A stretch of DNA of 64,000 nucleotides. Origin: Protoeuglena noctilucae (lineage: Eukaryota > Chlorophyta > Pedinophyceae > Marsupiomonadales > Marsupiomonadaceae). The translations under genes were made by a program, and so were the position numbers. Shown one piece after another: positions 52,417 to 63,882 of the stretch. The stretch is taken from contig OY253669.1 of the NCBI GenBank assembly GCA_958009085.1, positions 1,612,001 to 1,676,000 of the forward strand. Direction: 5' to 3'. The notes under the pieces were generated by a model, which saw nothing but the letters and a program-made list of their open reading frames with translations, was not told the DNA's origin and made no database searches. Every line of letters starts with the position of its first letter. Position 1 is the stretch's first letter.

Positions 52417-55137
52417 ATGGCGGGCAGCGACGACAACGCCAGTGATGTCGAGGCGCGCCTCGGCCGCGCCTTCCGTGCATTCTTCACGAGGCAGGCACGT
52501 CCCCGCTGCTCTGCTGTGTTGTGTTTTGGACCTGCTCTCTTCTCCGCGCCAGCACACTCACAGCTTCCGATGTACCGTCGCAGGCGCTCGCTCGTGTGGT
52601 GTCCTTCGCCCTCAACGCAGCCGTGGCGCGGCAAGTGGGGCCGGGTGGCGCTGCGCTGCTCACTGTGCAATACCCGCTGCTCCTCAACTCGATCCTCTAC
52701 ATCTCCCGCGAGGGGTTCCGCAAAAGCTGCATGCGTCTCGGGTGAGCGCCGGCGCTGGAACCGGGCCCAAGACGGATCGGGCCACTGCGCCAGACCGATG
52801 GGATGCGGGGGGCCGCTTGTCCCTGCAGGGACCCAGAGCTGGACAGGCGCCACCCCGGCACGTCGCACACGTCGCGGGTGCTGTCGCTGGCGTGGCTCGT
52901 GGTGCCCCTGGGCCTCGTATGGGGCCTGGTCCTGTCGGCGTGCGCCGTCGCGTGGGAGGGAAGCCTCTCATGGCGCCCCTGGGTGTCCCCGTCCGCGCTC
53001 CCCTCGCTCTCCTGGACACCCTTCGCTGCCGGCGTCGCCATGTACTATGCAGCCGCGGTGGTGGAGCTCTGTGCCGAGCCCCTCCACATCCTCGCCCTCG
53101 CGACCGGGTGACCCCTGGCGTGCCGCTCGCACCTCTCTGTCACAACGGCGGCAGCTCTGCGCGTCGCTGGCACGCAACCCACTTGCCGGCAGATTGGCCA
53201 GCCTAGCGTAGTCGCCCTGTGCGACTGCCAAGCACCTGTGGACTAGACAACCCCGACCCTGCCATGCAGGTCTTTCGCCCCGGTCATTTGGTGCGAGGTC
53301 GTCGGGTCTCTCGCCAGGAGCGCCGCGATTGTCTTCGTCTCGCGAGGAGGGGCGGGGGCGCATGCGGTCCCAGTGGCAGTGGCGGCGGGGCTGGGGCAGC
53401 TGGCGTTCGGGGCATCGGTGCTCGCCATCCACGTCGCCTTCCGCATGACGGGTGCGCGTGGGTCGCACCGCTCAACGAGCCTGCCGCTCCATCATGCCCC
53501 GGCACCGTGGCATGCACCGTGGATCGATGCAACGCACTGCGTGTGCGTTGCACCCACCGGCTGCATCTGCCACGTGTGCCTTGACTGACATTTTAGATCC
53601 AACACGTTCCCTTGCCGCGGCCCGTGCGCAGACCTTCCTTGCTGGGTCGCGGCGTGGTGGATGGGCAAGGTCACCGCCTTCCGGCCCCGATGGGCGCTCT
53701 CCATGCTGGCATCCTTCGGAGTCCAGTCGGCAGGAAAGCACGTTCTGGCCGAGGGCGAGAAGATCGTGCTGCTGACCGTGGCGCCCATGCCTCCGGCAGA
53801 CCAGGGCGTGTACGGGCTCGCCAGTAACCTCGGCTCGCTGCTGGTCCGGATGGCATTCACCCCATTGGAGGAAAGCGCCTTCCTCGCCTTCTCGAGCAAG
53901 TGCAGGCGAGGAGCGCTTTCTGACCAGTCGCTGGAGCGAGTGTGCCACAGCGAAAGCACAGTTGTGGCACTCGCTCTTTAGCAATGCGCCCGTCTTGCAT
54001 GGATGAGCGTGGTGGCTAGCGTTGTGCCGCAGGGCGCCGAAAGAGCCGGAGCGCGCGAGGGATGTGCGTAGCGCAGTCGCGGCGGCCGCCGATGGCAACG
54101 GCGCAAGCACAAGTGCCCAGAGCGCTGCGGGCGCCACCGAGGGTGGGACGGGCGCAACGGGCGAGGCATTCGGCGACGACTTGGGGGCCGCTCTGGGTCT
54201 CTCTTCGCGCCTCGTGGGAACGCTCTCCCTGCTCGCCACGGCTCTCGGCCCGCCCCTGTGCTCTCTGGGCGTCCATGTCCTCTACGGTGCCGTCTGGCGC
54301 AACACAGACCTCCCGGCCGTGCTTGCGTGGTACTGCTGGTACCTGAACGTCCTGGCGATCAACGGCATTGCGGAGGTGAGCGGAACGCTCTCGGCGCGGC
54401 GCACCCTCAGCTGCATGGCACGCACCCTAGGCTGCATGGCACACCACCCCAAGCGTAGCGTGGTTCGTCGCTGACGTTAGGACGTGTGCCTTTGCTGGCG
54501 TGCACGCAGGCCTTCCTGCACGCGACAAGCTCGCCCCGGGACCTCCACTGGTCCAACGCGGCGCTTGCAGTCTTCTCCGCCGCGCACCTGGGCGTATGCG
54601 CCCTGCTCGTGCCCGCGCTCGGGGTGCGCGGGGCGCTGCTGGCGGGGGCTATCAACATGGCCATGCGCATCGCGTGGTCCTTCTCGTTCGTCACGCGGGT
54701 GTACCGAGGCCGGCAACGCGCGTGGCTGGCGTCTGCCCTCCCGTCCGGAAGGCTGCTTGTGTCCCTTGGTACAGCCGCCGCCGTCCTCCGCATTTCAGGT
54801 GACATGCGGCGCCCTCACACCTTCCGCGACGCCGGGACTGCTGTAAGCGTGTCCTCAACGCCCACTCACGCGCCTGGCTGTCACAGAGTGGGCCACTGCT
54901 GGTCACCTTGCTACTGCAAATGGGTTGTCAGCACCTGTGGCGGGCCTGGTCGAGTGGCTTCGGGCCAGCTGGCTTGCCTCGACTTTCTCCCGGTCATGGC
55001 TCGCGGCAAGGGTCGTCTCGCGACTCGGGAATGCGTCGGGTGCGGTGCTTGCCCACGGAGCGGTGGCCGCCCTTGTGCTGCCAGGGACCCTGTGGGCGGT
55101 CCTGGCAGATGTCCGGCGGGCACGGCGCGCGACGTGA
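52417..55137 (+). CDS. RFT1: RFT1-type ER lipid-oligosaccharide translocation protein
   Basis: RFT1 is a multi-pass ER membrane protein needed for N-glycosylation, acting at the Man5GlcNAc2-PP-dolichol step. Exon 1 is 52417-52494 (26 residues, ending AFFTRQ). It joins ALARVVSFALNAAVARQVG only through a GC donor (CAG then GCACGT at 52495). Family motifs follow: SILYISREGFRKSCMR, YYAAAVVELCAEPLHILALA, APVIWCEVVGSLARSAAIVF, LASFGVQSAGKHVLAEGEKI, VYGLASNLGSLLVRMAFTPL then EESAFLAF, LAWYCWYLNVLAINGIAEA, LHWSNAALAVFSAAHLGVCA. About 12 hydrophobic segments are visible. Exons start near 52584, 52830, 53269, 53590, 54032, 54510 and 54888; the stop is at 55135-55137. A low-complexity Gly/Ala/Thr insert near 54060-54175 is not typical. 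Some middle edges are approximate. Confidence 0.9.
54400..54441 (+). repeat. 2 x 21-bp tandem repeat in an RFT1 intron
   Basis: CGCACCCTCAGCTGCATGGCA (54400-54420) is followed by a copy with two changes (54421-54441), inside the intron after the NGIAE exon. Confidence 0.8.
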
Positions 55138-55588
55138 GTTGGATGTGGGCGGTTGGTCGCTCTCACTTCGGGTCTTGGGGCTGAGTATAACCTTCTGGCG
55201 CCGCATCTGGCGCAGTCTCTGCGACTCTGCTAGTGTTTTTTCTCCGGATAGTTATTGAAAGCTGTGAGATTTCACTGAAAAGCGCCTTGCTGGGCTTCAG
55301 CGTTTTTCGAGGTGAGGCGGGGCGGGAGAAGACCAATCGACGATCCCGGTCGAGCGGCCTCGCAGCTGCACTGAGAGCGACAACGTCGATGCCATTGGAC
55401 GTGTCTATCTCTTATAAAGTTGTCTGCGTCGACAGTTCATGTCGGGAACCCCAAGCCGGACCAGAACGGCGGTGCCTCGCTTGGGCCCGGACTCCCGCGT
55501 CTCCAGCCCCACGAGGCGCTTGGAAAGCAGCGAACCACTCAGATAATCACCTTATCATCCCGCGAATCCCAATGTAATCGCAGGAACC
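55138..55588. other. intergenic, RFT1 to ankyrin gene
   Basis: About 450 bases, among the most AT-rich in the window (TTTTTTCTCCGGATAG near 55235, TCTCTTATAAAG near 55408). The latter contains TATAAAG about 180 bases before the ankyrin start, a possible TATA box. No gene is seen. Confidence 0.45.
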
Positions 55589-56350
55589 ATGCCGTTCTGC
55601 CTGATATCCGGCACGTTCGTGCCGGACAAGTCCAACATCTGGCGCGACTGCGTGGATGGCTACTACGACTGGGTCAAGGTGCAGCGCTTTGAAGACAGCT
55701 ATTCCATGAAGCCCGCGGGGTCGGGCACCCCGCAACCCGCGTGCAGGCTTCGCATCACGGAGTCACGCTGCCCACGGGCGTCGCCCGCTTCTCTCTGCAG
55801 GAGCACATTGAGGAGGGCGCCCCGCTGAACGAGCCCGACCACTGCAGGGATCCTCCGCTGCTCCTCGCGGCCGGCGGCGGCCACCTGGCCTGCGTGCAGC
55901 TGCTGGTGGAGGAGGGGGCGGACCTGGACCAGCGCAACGTGGTGGGCGAGAGCCCTTTGATCCGCGCGGCCCACAACGGCAAGCTACCCTGCGTCGAGTA
56001 CTTGCTGGACGAGGGCGCGGACGTGAACGCCATCGACATGGGCGACAACACGGCGCTCCACTGGGCCGCCATGCGGGGCCATGTGGAGATCGTGAAGCTG
56101 CTCCTCACCCGCGGTGCCGACAAGGCGAGACCGGAGCGGAGCTGGCAGCGAACGGCGACGTATGACGGCTGACGTTGCATACTGTCACACGACACGGGGC
56201 TGCGTCGTCGCCATGGCCGGGTGCTGATAGCTTCCACCCGCCCCCCCGCAGACGATCACGAACAAGCAGGGCAAGATGCCCATCGACCTGTGCCAGGCGC
56301 AGTGGTCCAACGCGTGGAAGTTCACCCGGCAGGTGCTCAGCGCCTTCTGA
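55589..56350 (+). CDS. small ankyrin-repeat protein
   Basis: Exons 55589-55678, 55801-56124 and 56252-56350; 170 residues with exact phase. The N-terminal 30 residues (MPFCLISGTFVPDKSNIWRD) precede about four ankyrin repeats: PPLLLAAGGGHLACVQLLVE, SPLIRAAHNGKLPCVEYLLD, TALHWAAMRGHVEIVKLLLT, and GADKTITNKQGKMPIDLCQ. The last repeat is reconstructed only if intron 2 starts with GC (AAG then GCGAGA at 56125). Reading on would break the repeat with RPERSW. The protein ends RQVLSAF. Ankyrin repeats bind protein partners; no specific partner can be named. Confidence 0.88.
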
Positions 56351-56594
56351 TTGACTCCGTCTGCGCTTGCCGCTCTTCTGTCGAGTCTGTTGAACGAAAT
56401 GCGCCGCGCTTCAATCAGAAACTGCTAGGCACCCGGCAGTGGAAAACGGAGAGCTGCGGGTGGCGAGGCGGCAGATATGGCTGCAGCACCGACGGCACCC
56501 CAACCGAACCTCCCCTCGGTCGGGCGCACGAGGCGCTCGTTGCCCTGACGCGCTAGACAAAAAGCTCCAGAGGTGTGTTCCGCCTCCCGCGCCA

Positions 56595-57435
56595 TCAGAA
56601 GAAGACCTTGCACGTCCCGCTCTCGAGCACCAGGATGACCGCCATTGCCACCATGGCGATGCGCCCGTTCTTCAGCTCCGCCTCGGGAGTGAAGGGCCCG
56701 AAGGCCTCGTCGTCCTTCACGTTCCTCAGGATGGGCACCTGCAACGCGCGCGCGGCGTCCAGAAGGGTGACGCATGGGCAGGGGCCGAGTGCAGGTGCGC
56801 CCTCGCCACCGTCCGAGCCTCACCAGAGAGCCGTAGGTGATGAGCCCGACCAGGGCGGCGACGCGGATGGGGTCGAACGCGAAGAGCTCCACCATCGTCT
56901 TCCCCGTCCAGATCTCAGACACGAGCGCGTGCACGAACCCGAGCATGGCTAGGCGGGCGTTGATGATCTCCGGCGCCTGCGGTCAAGACCATCGGCGCAG
57001 CTTCGCGCGACGGACATGAGCTGAATTCGAATTTCTCGCGAACCGACCGGCAGCGGCGGTGGCACGGACCTTGCCATTGAAGGCCATGACCTCCACGAAG
57101 GAGGGCCCCTTCTCCGCCTTCGCCGTGTAGCGCAGCGACTCGGTCGGCGACACGATCGTCGGCTCCTTGATCGTCTTCATCGCCATTGGCTCGCTGCGAC
57201 CGGGCGAGGGTCCGCGAATCTCGGGCGCTCGGGATGCCCAGCGAGCCCAACCCGTGGCTGCAGGGCTCGGGCGCGCGAGGGCCGCCGGCGCCCCCTCCAT
57301 CCGCGCCTCCCACGCTCACCTCGACGTCGACGTCTCGGTCTTCTCGACCGTCTCGGTGGACGTCGCACGGCAGACGACGGAGGGCCGATGCGCGACGCTG
57401 CGCAGGCGGGGCCCCGCCGCGCAGGCCGAGGTAGC
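56595..57435 (-). CDS. ELIP: early light-inducible protein (LHC-like), first exon not found
   Basis: ELIPs are stress-induced thylakoid proteins that bind chlorophyll and protect against excess light. Exon at 57435 (acceptor before ATSACAAGPRLRSVAHRPSV) gives the end of a transit peptide. The next exon has SEPMAMKTIKEPTIVSPTES and FVEVMAFNGK. Then comes APEIINARLAMLGFVHALVS (helix I with the E-x-x-N-x-R chlorophyll/charge-pair motif), a second helix FDPIRVAALVGLITYGSLV, and the last exon FGPFTPEAELKNGRIAMVAM (helix III, same motif) ending ESGTCKVFF at stop 56595-56597. Three helices with motifs in I and III is the ELIP layout; a one- or two-helix LIL protein is excluded. The initiating exon should lie between 57436 and about 57900. 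Confidence 0.88.
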
Positions 57436-57968
57436 CTGGGGGAACGGCGGGGCCGAAAGAATTGGTGGTTGACGTTCTAGAGTGCCAGAGCGACTCGCGG
57501 GGAGAGCTGCGCGAGCGCCACGCCGCGGGGCAGCGCCGTGGCCTCGATCCAGGCGAAACCACCTCCGGCCGCCGCTGGCCCGAATCGGCCCTCGTAAGCC
57601 CCTTGAGTCGCCACTAGCGGTCTCGGGGAAGCCAAGAGCGCGCGAAACAGGTGCCGCCGGCGCCCCGCGACGCCGCCGGGGGCATGCATTTGGGGCCCCA
57701 GAACCTCACCAGCAGTGCCGCCATTTCTCGCGGAGTGCACCGGCGACGGCAGAGGCGAGCGGAAGCTCCTTATTTCAACGTCTGCGTCGCTACCGTCGAC
57801 CGAGGGTGGCGTACGCCCCAATTCGGAGCCGGGACGGAAACCCTAGTGCCAGCCGAGGGGTTTCATCCGCGAGGCCGTGCGCGCCGCCCGGAGCGCCTCC
57901 CTGTCCTTTCACTCGGCCATTTCTGGGCACTTCGCATCCAAGGGAGGGGCAGCAGGGGTCTGGGTGGC
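57436..57968. promoter_or_regulatory. divergent 5' region, ELIP / eIF3b
   Basis: About 530 bases that must contain the missing first ELIP exon plus both promoters. Several minus-strand ATGs exist (for example in the run near 57685), but none gives a convincing transit peptide joined in phase. Confidence 0.4.
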
Positions 57969-60900
57969 ATGGTGGCGACCAACGCCGAGGTCGACCTGGA
58001 AAAGGTCGTTCTCCCGCCGGGAGAGGACTTTGGGATCCCTTCTGATTATGAGGTAGACGAGGAGCAGATCGAGCTCTCCCGGGGGTTCGAGACCTGCATC
58101 GGTGAGGCCGAAAGCGCGCTCCCGGGCGTTCCCGATATGCGTGGACGCGGCAGGAGTAATGGTATGATGGATTTGATGCCATTTGTGCTTGGCGACACCC
58201 CTGTGCGCGCGCCAGGGGAGGCACTCCGCCTGGGGTGCGCTGCCCCGGGGCCGTGCCGGGACGAGGCCTGCCTCTGCGCTGACCATGTACAACGCGTGGC
58301 ACGGGTCGGGCGGTCCGGCTGGCGGAAACCCCCGCATCGGTCGCCAGCCTTGCTTCATTGGGGGCGGCGGCCGACGATCCCTACTGCCGCCCTGCACGCA
58401 CGCGGGCCCCGCCCCTCGATTTGCGAGATGAGTGCGACGTCCCGCCATAGCGCTCCGACGCCTCCTGGATCGCAGTGGTGGACGGGCTGCCGGTGGTGCC
58501 CCCGGAGAAGACGGAAAAGCTTCTGGGCATCGTGCGCAAGGTGTTTGGGCAGGTCGGGGACATGCGGGACGGCTCGCCGTACATGCCGATGTCGGAGGAC
58601 GGCTCCACGTCGCTGGGCATCTGCTTCATCGAGTACGACAGCCCCGGGATGGCCCAGCGCGCGATCAACGACCTCAACGGCTTTGGCCTCGACAAGAAGC
58701 ACATCTTCCGCGTCAACCCATTCGACGACATCGAGCGGTTCGCGAAGGTGAGGCCCGCGGCAGGCGGCGGCGGCCGGGGCGGGCTGAGGAGCCCCGAGGG
58801 GCCTCGTGCTCCCGGCAGCCTGCGTATTCGCGCCGCCTGCGCCGCCGCCGCAGGTCCCGGACGAGTACCGGCCGCCCGAGGCGCAGAAACACTCGACGCA
58901 CGACCAGCTGCACTCGTGGCTGCTGGACCGGCGGGGCCGGGACCAGTTCTTCGTGCGTTTCGGGACGCGCGCGCAGGTCTGCTGGAACTGGGCGCAGCGC
59001 AAGGAGGCCGAGGTGGCGTACCAGCGCGACTTCTGGGCGGACTTATTCCTCGACTGGTCGCCGCTGGGCAACATGATCGCCACGGCGCACCGGCAGGGCG
59101 TGGCGGTGTGGGGCGGCCCTGACTTCACGCGCCTGCAGCGGTTTGAGCATCCCGGCGCGCAGTACATCCAGTTCTCGCGCGGGGAGAACTACCTGGCGAC
59201 GATGAGCGTGGTGGAGAGCAAGCGGGGGAGCAAGATCTCCCTCAAGGTGTTCAACACCCGCACCGCCAAGCTCCTGCGGTTGTTTGAGGGGCCTGAGGAG
59301 GACATCCTGCCGCTGGGGCTGCGCGAGTGGCCCGTGCTGCAGTGGAGCGGGGGCATCGACGACAAATACGTCGCAAAGATCTCGCCCGCGGGGGACGCGG
59401 TGCAGGTGAGGGGCGCTGGCATGAGGGGCTGTGGCAGGAGACGCTGGCATGACAGAGGCTGGCGAGAGAGGAGAGAGAGAGCGTGCATGCAAGGCGTTCC
59501 TGTTACTGCATGCGTGGCGCGATAGGAACAAGCTGCTGCACGGCTGGGTTCGGGTTCGCTTGTCCTTAGCACCACCCGCTTGCCCCTTCGCAGGTGTACG
59601 AGCTGCCGGAGATGACGCTGCTGGACCGCAAGTCGATCAAGCTGGACGCGCTGAAGGAGTGCCAGTGGTCGCCGCGGGACCCCATGCTGGCCGCGTACCA
59701 GGCCGAGGACGCCACGGGCAACCGGCCGGCACGCGTGGTGCTCATCAAGGTGCGGGGCGACCACATGTGGGGTGCCTGGCACGCCATGTCTCATGGTGCT
59801 GAGCAATGTCAGTGTTGGCGCAGTGTGATGTCGTCTGGTGGCGCTTCCTGACGCCAACAGCACACGCGTCATTGCGCTGTCGCGCTGCACTGGGTGACCC
59901 AGCTTCGGCGCCACCGCTCGCCCGACGCTGCGCCCCGCGCCTCCGCCGCAGATCCCGGAGCGCACGGAGGTGCGGCAGAAGAACCTCTTCAACGTGAGCG
60001 AGGCGCGGATGTTCTGGCACCCCCAGGGGGACTACCTGGCCGTCAAGGTGGAGCGCAAGTCCAAGACGGGCAAGACCAACACGCCCACGTTCGAGTTCTT
60101 CCGGCTCAACGAGAAGGTGCGCAGCTGTCGTTGCTGTTGGTACTGCGTGGCTCATGGCCTGGGTGCTGCGGTTCTAATGGCTTTGGGTGGCACGTTGCAT
60201 GGCAGCGTCGCCTTGGTCAGTCCCGGGTGTGTTGCGTCATGGGATGACCCTGACCCTGGGCCTGGCGCGTGGCTGCCCGCAGGACGTGCCGATGGAGGTG
60301 ATGGAGCTCCCCGTGAAGACGCACCGGGTGTTCAACTTCGCGTGGGAGCCCCGCGGCAACCGCTTCTGCGTGGTGCACGGGGACGGCCCGCGCCACGAAG
60401 TGTCGTTCTACACCATGGAGGGGGCGTCCAAGGCGGGCGTGGGGCAGGTCACGCTGCTCAACACGCTCAAGAACAAGCAGACCAACCAGCTCTTCTGGTC
60501 GCCCGGGGGCAAGAACATTGTCATGGCCACGCTGGGCGGGTCCGCGGGGCTGCTCGAGTTCTTCAACGGTGAGGGGCGGGGGCTGGGTTGACTACCCTGG
60601 ATGGGGTTGGCTGACTTGACTGGCTGGGTGACCTGGGAAAGCTAGGTTGTCATGCGCGGGTCAGGTGCGCTGGGTTGGCATTGTGAGACTGCACAGCACG
60701 CATGCCCCTGGGCCAGAGCGCCGCCCAAGCAGGCTCATGAGCAGCTCGTTTCTTGTGCCACAGTGGAGGAGATGGCGTCGATGGCGTCTGAGGAGCACTT
60801 CATGTGCGTGGGGGGCGCGTGGGACCCCACCGGCCGCTACTTCGCCTCGTGGGTCGACAGCCGGCACCAGATGGAGAACGGATACGAGATTCGGTCCTTC

Positions 60901-61479
60901 AACGGCAAGCTCCTGTACCGCGAGTCCCTCGACGCCTTCGCCCAGTTCCAGTGGCGCCCGCGGCCCCCGTCCCTGCTGGTGACAACCACGCATGCACGCC
61001 CTATGCACCAATACTGTGCTGCATCCATGCCTGCCGCCGCGTGTGGCTGCCCTCTCGTAGCCGGTGCCTGCTTATTACCCGTCGCGTGCACCGGCCCCTC
61101 CCGCTCAACAACCTGGGTTTGGGCTCGCCCCCACTCTTCCACCCCCCGACCCCCCCCGGCACGCGCATTCTAACGTTCCCGCCCCCCGCAGTCGCCCGAG
61201 GAGGAGAAGCAGATCGCGAAGAACCTGAAGCGTTACGCGAAGCGTTTCGAGGAGGAGGACGCGGCTCTGCTGAACGAGGCGGACGCGGAGGTGGTGAGGC
61301 GGCGGGAGGAGCAGTACGAGGCGTGGGCCACGTGGCAGCAGCGTCGGAACGGCATCCCGGAGGCGCGGGAGAAGGCGGTGCGGGAGAAGTACCCCTGGGT
61401 GGTGGACATGGGGCCCTACACCGTGCAGCTGGTGGAGAGGGAAGAGGTGGTGGAGGTGACGACGCAAGTCGTCGGGTGA
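57969..61479 (+). CDS. EIF3B: translation initiation factor eIF3 subunit b
   Basis: eIF3b is a core scaffold of eIF3 on the 40S subunit. Exon 1 is 57969-58101 (MVATNAEVDLEKVVLPPGED); others start at 58476, near 58855, 59594, 59952, 60283, 60765 and 61190. An N-terminal RRM spans VVDGLPVVPPEKTEKLLGIV, GICFIEYDSPGMAQRAI and HIFRVNPFDDIERF. The eIF3b β-propeller follows: WADLFLDWSPLGNMIATAHR, IQFSRGENYLATMS, WSPRDPMLAAYQAED, RMFWHPQGDYLAVKVERKSK, FNFAWEPRGNRFCVVHGDGP, LFWSPGGKNIVMATLGG, and CVGGAWDPTGRYFASWVDSR. The C-terminal helix has EEKQIAKNLKRYAKRFEEED. Order and length are as in plants. All introns seen are GT-AG. Confidence 0.95.
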
Positions 61480-61679
61480 TGATGGGGAGACTCGTGTGGG
61501 GTGGCCCACGGGGCTGGGGGACGGGGGCAGAGTTGTTTGACTTGTGGGGTGTGTGCGGCACTATCAGATGGCCCTGTCCCTTGTGGCAGAGCGCTATGAC
61601 CATGGGTGGGGCGATGTGTGGGCGATGCGGGGGCACGACGGCCTTCAACGTCCGCTTATTGAATCGCGTGTATCTTTTT

Positions 61680-63882
61680 TTAATGGCTGAAGTCCCAGGC
61701 GATGTCTATGTAGGGCGACTCCCATGTCGGCAGACCGTGGGCCACGCTCACGCGCACGCTCTGCCCCTCGAGGGCCACTGAAAGGGAGCCCGCGTGCTCC
61801 ACCAGCCGCCGGCAGCACTGCTGGAACTGCAGCGACGTCACCCGCGGGTCCCTGGGGGCGGTGGCAGGGAAGCTGTCGTGGCAACGGGGCACGTGTTGCG
61901 CACGCACTGCAACACATGCCGCAGATGCACTGCGATACATGCCGCCGCCCGCCGACGCACCGGACCAGGCGCCGCAGCCGCAGCTGGGTGCGCGCGAACG
62001 TGGCGGCCCGTGCCGCCGCATCCTCATCCCTGGCGTGACGAGACTGCGCCTCCCTCGCCTGCCTCCCTCGTGCCGCCAGAAACGCAAGCAAGTCCGTGGC
62101 TGCCACCGCCACGTGCGCCGCCATCCGCCCCGTGGCTTCGTCCACCCAACACGGCTCGGGCATCCCGCCACCCCGGTCCTCACCCTCCTCGGTAAACGTC
62201 AGCGCCAGGCCTGACAAGTCCACGCCCCCTACGGGGTCCACGCCGAGCCTCCGTGCCGCATCCACCGCGTCCACCAGCGCTCCCAGGGCAGCGTGGTACG
62301 CGGGCGTGAAGGTGAGCGACTTGGGCGCCACGATCACCCTGCGCGCGATATGGACTGGGCGGGGTGCTGGCAGGTTGTCCATGCAGGCTTGGCTGACTTT
62401 GACATGACAGCAGCAAAGCACGGGCTCTGTGCTGTGTCACAACGACACCCTACCAGCCGCTCACCCCAGCCCCAGCGCATCTGCTGCCCGGTCCTCCAGC
62501 TTCCGAATCCGGCCCAGGCGTGCCTTGCGCAGTGCCACCTCTGCCCAGTTGACATTGCACAGGGCGTCTGCCCACGTCTCTGGCCCAGCCTGCCGCACGT
62601 CCAGCCACACGGTGCCTGAGGCATCCACGCCCGCCCTGCAGCAGCAAGGAAGAGTGACAAACTTGTTCAGCTGCAAAGAGGCTCTCGTGGGCTTGAGTCC
62701 AGCCATGTGACAATGCCGTGCAGCGTCGACCTGACCCCGGGAGCCCTGTGCTCAGATGGCCAATGCCGCTGCGTATGTGCCACGCCCGCACCCGTTCCCG
62801 AGGGCGATGGTCTGTCCACGGAGCGCCCCAGCACCCATGCGCGTCTCGACGGCGTCCACAGCGGCCGCGAGCACCGTCAGCAGCTCCGCCTGGCGACGGG
62901 GGTGCTCCCTCGCCACCTCCGTCACGCTCACGAGGACGCCCCTCGCAGTGCGGAACGCGCCCCGCATCGTCGCAATCCGGTCCCTGCGGCACGGGAGAAA
63001 GCTGATGCGGGGAATGAGACAGCCTACGGTGGGATGAGAGGTACCACCCCTGCAGCGCCCAAAGCCCTGGGCACCCGCTGGGCTACCGGCATCCTAGGCT
63101 AGGATGGTGGGTAGGCATGGTGAGCAAGCACGCTGAGCACGCATGATGCTAAGGCAACATAGCCTTCACCTTTGCGCCACGAGCTCCGCTTCCTGGCGCC
63201 TCGCCACCTCCGCGGCAGCGCGCGCAAACTCCGCGATTGGCGCGTGCGTGTCCACCTCACTGCGGCCAGGCCACGACACCGAGGCATTTGTCAAACACGC
63301 CAAATATCCAGATACAGCCAGCCAGGCAAGGTGCCAATGTCAAGAGGATGACACTCAGTGTCTGCAGAACACGCACCGCCCGAGGGCATTGTCCTCACCC
63401 CAGGTAGTCGGCTGCGAATGCCCCGAACGTGTCGGCGCCTCCGAGTGTCTTCCCCACGGCCTCCCGGGGCACCGCCCCACACGCCACCGCGAGGATGAGC
63501 AGGGCGCGGCGGGTGGAGGCAACGGGGTCACCCTCGGGGCCGACGATGGGCGCCGGCAGCTGCACCGTCAGGCGCGTCAGGCCCAGATCCTCCACCCTGC
63601 GGCAGGGGGGCAGCCGTACGCGCGCCATGGCTTCGCTTGCCCCTCACAGCGACCGTGGCTGGTTGCCTGCGAGAGTTGTCCCCCCGCCCTCCGCAGAAGC
63701 CCTCACCTGGCCTCCACGCCGGGAAGACCCTCGCCCGAATTCCTTTGCACTGTCGCGTCGTCATCGCGCGTCCTCACATAGAAGTGCAGACGCACAGGGC
63801 CCCTGTCACCGTGGGACGAGGCCCCATGCACACGCCCTCCCGTCAATCGCACGCCCGCAGCATCCAAGTAGGCCTGGAGCAG
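61680..63882 (-). CDS. TCAIM-like protein (DUF4460/DUF4461), 5' part outside window
   Basis: Similar to T-cell activation inhibitor, mitochondrial (TCAIM), a family found in animals and plants with an unclear role. The first exon in the window starts at an acceptor at 63882 (LLQAYLDAAGVRLTGG) and contains VRLHFYVRTRDDD, like human LTFYVRETDQ. Next come RLTVQLPAPIVGPEGDPVAS, GADTFGAFAADYLG, and THAPIAEFARAAAEVARRQE. The exon near 62940-62800 has RDRIATMRGAFRTARG. An exon near 62640-62465 reads AGVDASGTVWLDVRQAGPET. The C-terminal exon has VTSLQFQQCCRRLVEHAG and ends YIDIAWDFSH, close to the human ending (SIQMVDCCKRLLEQS ... LCIPWNWK). The stop is at 61680-61682. The start and presumed targeting sequence lie beyond 64000, so location is not shown here. 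Confidence 0.68.
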
